Source: Orychophragmus violaceus | Lineage: Eukaryota; Streptophyta; Magnoliopsida; Brassicales; Brassicaceae | Reading direction: 5' to 3' | Length of the DNA: 64,000 nucleotides | NCBI GenBank assembly: GCA_030180135.1 | Contig: CM058229.1 | Location: 38,839,522 to 38,903,521 of the forward strand | Shown here: positions 20,699 through 34,510 of the stretch, one piece after another | Numbering within the stretch: the first letter of the stretch is position 1 | Layout: each line of letters opens with the position of its first letter | Position numbers and translations under genes: made by a program | Notes under the pieces: generated by a model | What the model was told of the DNA's origin: nothing | What the model saw: only the letters and a program-made list of their open reading frames with translations | The model's database searches: none

Positions 20699-21497
20699 GC
20701 CAAGTAGGTGGAGTCGACTGGCGTGGTTGCTGGTTCCAGTTGTTATTGTTGCGAGATCTGTTGTTGTTGCGATAATTGTTGTTGTTGCGTTGTTGAGCCA
20801 CGTTCGCCGTGATCGGATCCACCACAGTTAATGCTTCTTCAACAGCTCCGAGTTTCACTTCATAATTGAGCAGGCGCTCATGGATTTCAACGATTGTAGG
20901 TGGAGTGTCTCTGCCTTCAACCTGATCGACATGAGATTTGTATTCGTCGGGAAGACCTTCAAGAATATAGTCCACCTGATCCTCATGCTCGATTGTTTTG
21001 CCGAGTATGGCTAGTTAGTCAAACCTTATGGTAAGACTTTGGATATAGACATCAACAGATTTGCTGTCCTTCTTCCAGTTTTTCAGTTGTTTCATCAATT
21101 GTTTGATGTGTGCTCGGCTTGGCTTGGCGTAGGTAGAAGCCATGGTTGTGTAGATCTCTGCAGCAGTGGTGGTGCGAGAGAGCATGGGCTGCATGGAGGC
21201 AGATATAGCTCCAATGAGAGAGCTGTATATGAGCCTGTTTTGCCGTTTCCAGAGCAGGTACGCAGGGTTGGTGGAGACTTCATCACCAACAGAGAGAGTG
21301 GGCGCAGGGATGGTTGAACCATCGAGATGACCAGACAGGTCATAACCATCAAGTAGAGCATGAACTTGGAGGCTCCACATGAGGTAATTCGTTGAGGTAA
21401 GCTTGGTTACATGAGACATATTGAAGCTCAACATGTTCTGGTTGTTTGTTGCGATTGTGTCAACCATGTAAGGGAATGAGGTGCCTGAGGAGGCCAT
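20699..21497 (-). pseudogene. Copia A Gag (N-terminal part of the polyprotein)
   Basis: The frame starts at MASSGTSF (21497), 66 bp inside the primer site. It shows the copia Gag signature LTSTNYLMWSLQVHALLDGY near residues 33-52, then LWKRQNRLIYSSLIGAI and KQLMKQLKNWKK. An in-frame TAA after LTIRFD (about 21013-21015) breaks it. The same frame continues as DYILEGLPDEYK and an Asn/Arg-rich linker up to the GCCAA junction. The zinc knuckle, protease and integrase follow in the left half at 4686-5857. The split is caused by copia B, and the stop is an independent lesion. Confidence 0.85.
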
Positions 21498-21563
21498 TGA
21501 TGGACGAAGGTTTGTTTAGTGAAGAGAAGAATAACCGAAGGGAGAAAATTTTTAGATCATGAT

Positions 21564-21576
21564 GTCTCTAATACCA
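21564..21576 (-). other. Copia A primer binding site
   Basis: The complement reads TGGTATTAGAGAC, one base different from the usual TGGTATCAGAGAC initiator-Met site. It lies next to the LTR start on the - strand. Confidence 0.75.
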
Positions 21577-21752
21577 TGTAGAGAGTTATGGAATTGTATG
21601 TCTTATTCATTGAGTAAAACCAGAATATGTACAAGATGTATCTAGGGTATTTGCAGAGACTTAATTACAGAATATTGACAATCCTAAATATTATACTCAT
21701 CATAAAGAGATTCCTAATACGAGATATGGTTGACTGTGATCATTCCTTAATA
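21577..21752 (-). repeat. 5' LTR of copia A (short LTR)
   Basis: It is about 176 bp. On the - strand it ends ...CTCTCTACA directly before the primer site, and its start would read TATTAAGGAATGATC, where the expected TG appears mutated to TA. The partner LTR is not in the window. The short LTR suggests a small copia lineage; assignment to Ale/Retrofit is tentative. Confidence 0.65.
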
Positions 21753-23080
21753 AAACCTTCAAAATGCTCTCCAATCCATGAAGATCATTGATGACGATCC
21801 TATTGTGTTACCAGATACCCCCACAGTTTTGAATGGTAGATGAAAACGCTAATAGCTTGCTGGGAAGGCAATGACGAAGATGATTGAGTACATACCTACA
21901 TCGTGAAGGGTATATGGGAAAGTAAGAGGTATAGTGCTGTCAAGAGACAAATTCCAGTTTGTGTTTTAGAGGAAGAATATCTAAAAACAATGCTTAAAGA
22001 TAGACCATGGTCCTATAACCATTGGACCATGCTTCTTGAGAGATGGTCACCATCAGTGCTGAAGGATTTTCTCACTATAATGGAGATATAGGTTCATATT
22101 CGACATATTCCATTAGCCACTTTATGGTTGAAGCGATGAACAAATTGGCCTCTAAGGTGGGTCATGACGTATAAGAAATTGTGTATGACCCAAAAGTTTC
22201 TAAGGTGAAAGACTACATCTGAGCCATAATTACGCTCAACCTTGCTATCGTGGGAAAGCAATTGATACTTCAAACTGGTGAGATCGAGATCATCGAATAT
22301 GAATATGAAAAAATTCATAAACTTTGCTTTCTTTGCCAACGGGTTACCCATGAAAAGCTTGTTTATCCGTGAATGAAGAAGGGAAAGATAGCAAATAATC
22401 ATGATCCGGCTCCCAGAATTCCAGCTATACAATATGGAGAGTCGTCTAAATCTCAGGACAAGTCTAACAAGATTGTCGATGCGCCACCAGGATTCCAACC
22501 ATTGCTTCCTGAACTACCCCACAAGGAGCAACAATGGTGATTCTCTATGTTTCCCACTCTAATGAAACAGAGAGAAACGGTAGGATCCAACATGTGCAAC
22601 AATCTATTGATGATGCAAAAATAAGTCTCTCAGCCAGCCTTATGAAGATCACACATAATCTAGATGAAAACAAAGGGAATGTGTTTGTCTGCAACACCAT
22701 GGCAAGACGTCTACACCAACCTAGTCCAGACGGGGGGAAACAGACATTCTCAGCCTATGTGGTCTCCGGTAAGAGGGATCATGTATCTCCCTCTGCCAGT
22801 TCTACCTCCTCTTTCCATCACTTAGAGTCAACGGGTTTCAATATGGGAGATTTTAAGCCTCCATATTCCAGCACTTCTATGTTGAGAAAGAAAAGTAGAA
22901 AGAGACCTCCATCATGGAGAATGAAAACGAGAGCAGCTTTGACTGGTGTGTGTACGCAAAAATCATCTAGTTCAGAAGACTCTCACGGTAAGGAACATTC
23001 TTCCAAACGTAAAGTTGAATATCTTCAGCTCTTCGTTAACTCAAAAGGATAAAAAGCTTCCAGTTTTAAACCGATGCCAT
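21753..23080 (+). pseudogene. LINE ORF1 (DUF4283-type nucleic-acid-binding protein), decayed: LINE piece 1
   Basis: Across shifting frames the + strand reads IIDDDPIVLPDTP near 21785, a DUF4283-like region, then EYEKIHKLCFLC at about 22300. That last part is the zf-CCHC region of plant LINE ORF1. A Lys/Ser-rich tail includes an open stretch at 22534-23052. There are many stops. The segment ends at the GCCAT duplication of Athila F (23076-23080) and the same LINE resumes at 29242. The 5' UTR is missing at the copia A boundary, so copia A probably sits inside the LINE start. Confidence 0.75.
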
Positions 23081-24243
23081 TGATATATCGTGGTTTTTAC
23101 CCAGTTTAGACCATGATATAGATGTGTTTTTAGTGTCTTTTGTATTCGTTTAGAGTCTTTTACAGGTTTAATCAAGTTTGGAGTTAATTGGAGATATTTG
23201 GAGCATTTTGGGACTTTTGGGACGTTTTGGCCGAGAGCTGAAGTCACTGCCTGATTTATTGATCATGCATCGACCGACACACCTTGTGCATCGGTCGACA
23301 CACTACCGAGATGGGCCGTACACGTCGGTTTAATGAAGTTATGAAGATTTGCAAAGAAGCCCAAGATAGTTCCAGTATTTACACAGAAGCCCCATCCGAG
23401 ATTATGCCTATATATACTAGTTTTTGGTGTTTTATTTAGTTACGCTTTCATACTTAGAGCTAAGAGATTTCTAGAGCTTTTGGGGCTGATCTATTTCCTG
23501 TATTCACTTATTTTGGGAGAAGATTTCGAACCCCTTTATCTATTTAATTTCTTATATGCAATCTATTATTTCTTTGATTATGTTTTCATTAATCATGTCT
23601 GAGTAGATCCATAGTTGAGTTTAGGGTTTCTCATTAGGGTTTGATGACTTGCTAGACTTGTTTAATTCAGTTAGGATTCATATGATTAGAATGTTCTTCA
23701 AACTAAATTGTGCTTAAAGCTAGTTCTAACCTGATCAATTAGAATCTAGATCTGAGATTGCTAAATACGTCACGAGAGTGGGGTTTAGGAATCTGAACTA
23801 TTTAGGTTGAGCAATTAAATTATTCGCAAAGAGATTTGGCTTAGTTTAATTGTGAACATATCGAACTTGAACTTAATGCTAGTTTAATCTGTTAGTAATT
23901 GCAAAGAGATTTGGGTTACTGCACTTAGGCTTAGAGAGTTTTCGCAAAGAGATTTGGTTAACTCTATTTCCGTGATTTGAGTTCTAGAACTGAGTTTAAT
24001 TTGATCCTGACTGATTAGCTTGTCTGCTTGTCTGATTTCCTGAGAATACCCTAGGCTTGACGCTTTTAGTTTATTGCTTACAAAACCGATTCCTGCTACT
24101 GTTTACTTTCTTGCAACGCAATTTATTTACTTCACTACTTGCTTTATTTCTAGTTTAATCTCTACGTTTCTGTTTCTATTGAGACCAAGTGTCCCTGTGG
24201 ATTCGATAGCCCTATATACTACTTTGACATTGTTGTTCACTTC
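23081..24243 (+). repeat. 5' LTR of Athila F, 3' end deleted
   Basis: It matches the 3' LTR up to the text TGTTGTTCACTT. After that the sequence switches to CAGAGATGCATGATG, which is RT coding sequence. The palindrome pair has cores CGACCG 23271 and CGGTCG 23292. Confidence 0.88.
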
Positions 24244-26669
24244 AGAGATGCATGATGTCCATATTCAATGATATGATTGAAGACTTTATGGAGGTATTCA
24301 TGGATGATTTCTCAGTCTATGGATCATCTTATAATGAATGTCTAGATAATCTATGCAAGGTACTGACTAGATGCGAAGAAAAGCACTTGGTCCTTAACTG
24401 GGAAAAGTGCCATTTCATGGTCAAAGATGGTAGTGTTCTTGGACATAAGGTGTCTGAAGCAGGGATCGAAGTGGATCGCGCTAAGATTGAGGTAATGACC
24501 AACCTGCAGGCACCTGATTCTGTTAAAGCTATAAGAAGCTTTCTTGGACATGCTGGCTTTTATAGACGGTTCATCAAAGACTTCAGCAAGATTGCTAGGC
24601 CACTAACTGCTTTGCTATGTAAGGATACCAAATTTGAGTTCGATGCAGACTGTAAGACTGCATTTGAACAGATCAAGCAGTCTTTAGTAAGTGCTCCAGT
24701 AGTACAGCCACCGGATTGGGATTTACCTTTTGAGGTTATGTGTGATGCAAGTGACTTTGCTGTAGGAGCCGTTCTGGGACAGAAGAAGGACAGAAAGCTT
24801 CATGCTATCTATTATGCTAGTAGGACACTAGATGATGCACAGAGGAACTACGCAACCACAGAGAAAGAGTTGTTAGCTGTTGTCTTTGCTTTCGAGAAAT
24901 TCCGCCCCTATCTTGTTGGTTCTAAAGTGATTGTTCATACTGATCATTCAGCCCTGAAGTATCTGATGCAGAAGAAAGATGCTAAGCCAAGATTGTTGAG
25001 ATGGATTCTGTTGCTTCAGGAGTTTGATATCGAAGTGAGGGACAAGAAGGGAGTTGAGAATGGAGTTGCTGATCACCTTTCAAGGATGCTGGTTGAGGAA
25101 GACGTGCCCATAAATGACTATTTGCCCGAGGAAAACGTCAACATGGTTGGTATAGTTTTTGAGATGGATTTGGGAGGTGAGTTGCAGAACTGTCGGGAAA
25201 ATCGCCTTGTGTCGATCGATGCTACGTTGGCAACGCTCGATACAAGTATCGGGGAAGCAACGATCGACACATGCACACGCAACGGTCGATGCACGTCTGA
25301 TACGAACCGAGAGTCTGTTAAAATCAGAATTGGAAATTATGATTTCGAAATCTCTGTTGTGGCAACCTCTGATCGACCCTGGTATGCAGATATAGCTAAC
25401 TACCTTGCTGCTGAGACTGAACCAGATGATCTAAAGGGCTATGAAAAGAAAAGGTTCTTTAGGGAACTTAGAAGATACTACTGGGATGAGCCTTATCTCT
25501 ATAAGCAATGTTCAGATGGCCTTTACAGGAGATGCATTGCTGAATCAGAAGTTCCAGACATCCTCTTCCATTGTCATGGATCAGATTATGCTGGACATTT
25601 TGCTACATTCAAGACTGTGTCTAAAGTTCTGCAAGCAGGTTTCTGGTGGCCAACAATGTTTAGAGACACCCATTCTTTCGTCTCTCAGTGTGATGTTTGT
25701 CAGAGGAGAGGGAAAATCAGCAAGAAGCATGAGATGCCTCAGAATTTCATTCTGGAAGTTGAGGTTTTCGATTGCTGGGGCATAGATTTCATGGGCCCTT
25801 TTCCCTCATCCTATGGGAATAAATTCATTTTGGTTGCTGTGGACTATGTGTCTAAATGGGTCGAAGCAATAGCTAGTCCAACCAATGATTCTTCAGTGGT
25901 CATTAAGCTGTTTAAGACCATCATATTCCCCAGATTCGGAGTGCCTCGTATAGTGATAAGTGATGGAGGATCTCATTTCATCAATAAGGTTTTCGAAAAG
26001 CTGCTGAAGAAGCATGGAGTTCATCATCGAGTCGCTACTCCTTATCACCCTCAAACTAGTCGACAAGTCGAGGTTTCCAACAGACAGATCAAAGAGATCC
26101 TTGAGAAGACAGTTGGAAAGACAAGGAAGGATTGGGCAGCAAAGTTGGATGATGCATTATGGGCTTACAGGACAGCATTCAAGACACCACTTGGGACCAC
26201 TCCATTCCATCTGCTATATGGAAAAGCATGTCATCTGCCAGTGGAACTTGAGCATAAAGCAGCATGGGCTGTGAAACAGATGAACTTTGATCTTAAGTCT
26301 GCTGCGGAAAGGAGATTGGTGCAGCTGAATGAGTTGGATGAGATTAGACATTTTGCTTATGAAAACTCTAAGCTGTACAAGGAGAGGACTAAGGCATATC
26401 ATGACAAGAAGATTGTCTCCAGACAATTTGAGCCTAATGATCAGGTACTTTTATATAACTCTCGTTTGCATTTGTTTCCAGGAAAGCTGAAATCAAGGTG
26501 GTGTGGCCCTTTCACAATCAAAGAGGTGCGTCCATATGGAGCTGTCGTTCTAACTGGTAAGGATGGTATTGAATTCACTGTGAATGGACAGAGGGTGAAA
26601 CATTATTGGGCTAAGGCCGAGATTCCAGAAGGTCAGATTCTGCCTCTGGATGATGCACCCTCCACCTAG
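24244..26669 (+). CDS. Athila F truncated Pol: RT C-terminus, RNase H, integrase
   Basis: The open frame has its first ATG at 24252 (805 residues); the coding similarity begins slightly earlier at the LTR fusion. The RT catalytic box FMDD is at residues 16-19. Ty3-type RNase H follows, with Asp165, Glu206, Asp231 and Asp274 in place. The integrase has an HHCC finger (His442, His449, Cys480, Cys483) and a DD35E triad Asp512, Asp571, Glu607. The C-terminus is GPFTIKEV-like, without a chromodomain. Between RNase H and integrase, residues 320-346 are encoded by two palindrome pairs (cores 25213/25234 and 25261/25283). RT fingers and part of the palm are absent, so it cannot reverse-transcribe. 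RNase H and integrase motifs look intact. Confidence 0.88.
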
Positions 26670-28040
26670 ATCATCTGAAACGTCAAGCTATTGACGTTAA
26701 AAGAGCGCTGAGTGGGAGGCAACCCACTGTTTTCATTTTTGCATTTTGATTTTAGTATTTTTTTAGATTTTACGTTTTTGTTTCTGTTTTGGTGAGTTTT
26801 TGGTTGCAGGTTTCGGACAAATCGCAGTGCGTCGATCGACACACCATTGTGTCGATCGTCACAATACGAAAGAATCGCATTGCAGCGATCGTTGCGGTCC
26901 TGAGCAACGATCGATCCCCAACGAAAATCGCACAGCAACGGTCGGTGCACCTAGTGCAACGATCGATGCCTGACTGCGACAGAGGTAAAACCCGAGAGAA
27001 CTAACCATTCAATTCACTAATTTTTGTTTTCTTTCTTTTAACCAATCCCTTGCTTGACACTACTGGGGACAGTGTGTCTTAAGTGTGGGGGAGGTTCTAC
27101 TAATTACTTTCTTTTGTTTTCTTAAGAGTCAGTTAAGTTTAAAAAAAAAAAAAAAAAATTTGTTTTTCGAGTCAAAATTTGTTTAAGTAGGAAACAATGA
27201 TTTTTTTAGAAGATTAGCAGCATTTGCAGGAACTTAAGTGACCATTGAGATGAAGCTGCAGATTAATCTATGACTATTAGAAAACCCCATCACGAATCAA
27301 CCTACTGAGGACACCCACATCACTTCAGGTATCAGAGGATCCTTTTACTGACTTCACCCCTAATACTGACTTAGATTTTCTCACCTAAGGGCTTGGTATA
27401 CTTTGTGTCGGGTTCCTTTGCTAGTTCTGACACAGCTTGTAAACATGTCCTATCTAGTTCCCTTCTCCCCTTCCATAAAGTAAAAAAAAAAAAAAAAAAA
27501 AGATAATAAACTGAGGATGAGTTAGTAACTCCGAAGTGGTCATGGGAATGGTAGCTAAAACTCTCATATCTTGTGTACCATGGAATGTGTCCAAAGTACA
27601 CCCCATAACGGGAAGAACACTGATAAAAAAAATAAAATGATACCCAATGGGGAAAAATCAGTTGTTAAGGAAGGGAAAGAGAAGAAAGGAACTAGAGAAA
27701 GATAGTATGGTGGTCTAGAGCTGGCAAAGTAAGAACCCATGTGCCCTTTGATCGATACTCCTTAGGTGAGACCGCACTTTAATACTTGCAGAAGTCAGTA
27801 GGGAGAATTTGAATGCTTGAATGTGATTGTGGAGTTTACTTAGGACAGTTGCTAAGTGTGGGGGAAGTATATGTTGGTCTTGATGTCTGTAGATTTATTC
27901 TTTCATGTGGATTACTAAGGGGAATCTGAATGCTGCTGCTTCTAGGACAAAATGAGTTTCTGAAGAGTTTTCAAACCTCTTCATTACATTTTAGTTCTCT
28001 GTTTTGCTTGAGGGCAAGCAAAGGCTAAGTGTGGGGGAGT
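26670..28040 (+). other. Athila F 3' region: hairpin, palindrome pairs, polypurine tracts
   Basis: The hairpin AGTGGG-AGGCAA-CCCACT lies at 26711-26728 just after the pol stop. Palindrome pairs have cores at 26833/26853, 26886/26908 and 26939/26960. Purine tracts lie at 27080-27094, 27853-27868 and 28026-28040 (the last abuts the LTR). The hairpin TTGCTTG-AGGG-CAAGCAA is at 28004-28021. The ORF1 coding region seen in C and E is missing. No gene is supported here. Confidence 0.75.
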
Positions 28041-29236
28041 TGATATATCGTGGTTTTTACCCAGTTTAGACCATGATATAGATGTGTTTTTAGTGTCTTT
28101 TGTATTCGTTTAGAGTCTTTTACAGGTTTAATCAAGTTTGGAGTTAATTGGAGATATTTGGAGCATTTTGGGACTTTTGGGACGTTTTGGCCGAGAGCTG
28201 AAGTCACTGCCTGATTTATTGATCATGTATCGACCGACACACCTTGTGCATCGGTCGACACACTACCGAGATGGGCCGTACACGTCGGTTTAATGAAGTT
28301 ATGAAGATTTGCAAAGAAGCCCAAGATAGTTCCAGTATTTACACAGAAGCCCCATCCGAGATTATGCCTATATATACTAGTTTTTGGTGTTTTATTTAGT
28401 TACGCTTTCATACTTAGAGCTAAGAGATTTCTAGAGGTTTTGGGGCTGATCTATTTCCTGTATTCACTTATTTTGGAGAAGATTTCGAACCCCTTTATCT
28501 ATTTAATTTCTTATATGCAATCTATTATTTCTTTGATTATGTTTTCATTAATCATGTCTGAGTAGATCCATAGTTGAGTTTAGGGTTTCTCATTAGGGTT
28601 TGATGACTTGCTAGACTTGTTTAATTCAGTTAGGATTCATATGATTAGAATGTTCTTCAAACTAAATTGTGCTTAAAGCTAGTTCTAACCTGATCAATTA
28701 GAATCTAGATCTGAGATTGCTAAATACGTCACGAGAGTGGGGTTTAGGAATCTGAACTATTTAGGTTGAGCAATTAAATTATTCGCAAAGAGATTTGGCT
28801 TAGTTTAATTGTGAACATATCGAACTTGAACTTAATGCTAGTTTAATCTGTTAGTAATTGCAAAGAGATTTGGGTTACTGCACTTAGGCTTAGAGAGTTT
28901 TCGCAAAGAGATTTGGTTAACTCTATTTCCGTGATTTGAGTTCTAGAACTGAGTTTAATTTGATCCTGACTGATTAGCTTGTCTGCTTGTCTGATTTCCT
29001 GAGAATACCCTAGGCTTGACGCTTTTAGTTTATTGCTTACAAAACCGATTCCTGCTACTGTTTACTTTCTTGCAACGCAATTTATTTACTTCACTACTTG
29101 CTTTATTTCTAGTTTAATCTCTACGTTTCTGTTTCTATTGAGACCAAGTGTCCTTGTGGATTCGATAGCCCTATATACTACTTTGACATTGCTGTTCACT
29201 TGCAGTTTAGAATAGGGTAAAACTTAGAACCTATCA
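28041..29236 (+). repeat. 3' LTR of Athila F
   Basis: It is 1196 bp, from TGATATATCGTGG to GAACCTATCA. Palindrome cores are at 28231 and 28252. It is followed by the GCCAT duplication. Confidence 0.92.
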
Positions 29237-29504
29237 GCCATCCAATGAGCTGGAACTGTCAAGGAGCTGGAAGTATTGAGACAGTTCAACACATCAGGGA
29301 ATGCATAAAATATATTTTCCGGATTTGATGTTCCTTATGGAGAAACAAAAGATAGGTTTCATGAAAAAGTTACAAGAAAGTTTGAGATATGATGAGTTAG
29401 TGAAAGTTGAGCCGGAAGGTTTGAGTAGAGGCTTGATTGTTTTTTTGGAAAAAGAGTTATAAGACTGAGGTGATATCGAAAAATAAAAGGGTGATTGACT
29501 TACG
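29237..29504 (+). pseudogene. LINE ORF2 endonuclease N-terminus: LINE piece 2
   Basis: After the Athila F duplication the + strand reads MSWNCQGAGS, then TVQHIREC and DLMFLMETK. This is the opening of plant LINE ORF2 (APE-type endonuclease), where the WNCxG and ETK residues are conserved. Stops follow. It continues the ORF1-bearing piece that ended at 23080, as expected for ORF2 close behind ORF1. Confidence 0.8.
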
Positions 29505-33180
<3,676 letters not shown>

Positions 33181-34510
33181 TGGACAGGTGAAAACATGGA
33201 TCTTTATCCTTCTCCATCACTTGTGTGTATAGTGATCATGTGTGTGACATGAGAAAGAGTTTGGGACCAACTCATTCAGATTTGTTTATTGAGGAATGAG
33301 GCTTGGATGTTGATATGATATTTTAAAGAACTCCTTAACAATGAGGAGAAACTTGGTGGTGTAGTGCGATCTGAATCTACTTTATGAAGCTTCAAGAATA
33401 TGATGGAAAATTGCAAGCTTAAGGAACCTCGGTTCTCCAGTAATTTCTGTCATGGGCAGGCTGGAGAGATAGGGTTTGGGTCCAACGTCGTTTGAATAGA
33501 AACTTTGGTAATGAAAAGTGGTTCAATCTATTTCCACGGGTTCAGCTTTAGGATTTATACCTTTGGGCGTCCGACCACAGACTACTATTCCTGAGTTTTG
33601 CGTGGGAACCAAAGGCTTTGGATCGTGGACGTTTCTACTTTGACAAGTTCATGCTTGTTCTACCTGGTGTTGTAGATGTTGTGATACAAGTTTGGGTGAC
33701 TGTGATACGAATGCTCATCTCTCTGTTATGGACAGGATATCAAGTTTTCGTAAGGAATTGTCGAAATTCAAAAAAAAAATCCCAACTGAATTCTCGAGAC
33801 CGTATATCTAGACTTCGAGCTGAAATGGAAGGCTAGATATCAAAGCAATTCCCCAGAGCTTCTGTTATGAAAAGCCTAAAAACAGGGTTGGCAAAAGCAT
33901 ATAATGATGAGGAGCTTTTTTGGAGACAAAGATGTCAGGAACAATGGCTTAAGGCTGGTGACAAAAACTCTTCATTCTTCCATAACGTTTTAAAGGGAAG
34001 GAAAATTCAGAACAAAGTGTTGATGCTCAAAGATGTTACATGCATTGAACCCTTTTCGGAGGGCTCTAAAGGAAGCATTACGGTTTAGTTCTTTCTTGAT
34101 ATCTTTTCATGAGAACCAACCCCCATGATTTGGAAACACTCTTTGAAGGGTTTAATAGTCAAGTCACCCAAGAGATGAATGTCTCTCTCACCGACCCCAT
34201 CCCGAGTGGAGAAATCCAAAAAATCAGCCTTTACGGTTAAGGGCAGTAGCGCTCCAGGAGAGGATGAGTTAACAAGGATATTTTTCAAGAGATTATAGCA
34301 TGTATTCGGACAATCTGTCACAAAAAAAGTCCATTAATTTTTTTGACACCGCCACCTTACCATCTGGATGGAATCACACTCAATTGTCCCTCCTCCAAAG
34401 ACGAAAAGTCCTTTTGAGATGAAAGACATGAGACCCATAAGCCTTTTCTCAGTTCATTATAATATTATCTCTAAGATATTATGTGAAAGGATTAAGAAGA
34501 TATTCCCACA
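33181..34510 (+). pseudogene. LINE ORF2 endonuclease C-terminus to RT N-terminus: LINE piece 3
   Basis: Frames read TCVYSDHVCDMRK near 33222 and LLRNEAWMLI near 33290. They continue with GNEKWFN and ASDHRPLL-type endonuclease text to about 33600. The endonuclease-RT linker follows (EQWLKAGDKNSSFFHNVLKG at 33930-34000), then the RT start DMRPISLFSVHYNIISKILC at 34425-34485. Several stops are present. The piece ends at CCACA (34506-34510), the left duplication of the gag-only element, and continues at 45021. Confidence 0.8.

Larger units (their letters stand above)
23081..29236 (+). mobile_element. Athila F: internally deleted Ty3/Gypsy element
   Basis: It is flanked by a perfect GCCAT duplication (23076-23080 and 29237-29241). 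The 3' LTR (28041-29236) is complete. The 5' LTR runs from 23081 and stops about 45 bp short of its end, directly fused to reverse transcriptase coding sequence at about 24243. The primer site, gag, protease and RT fingers are gone; distal pol, the 3' region and purine tracts remain. The LTRs differ by only about five positions over 1.16 kb by eye, so the insertion is young and the deletion is recent. Confidence 0.92.
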
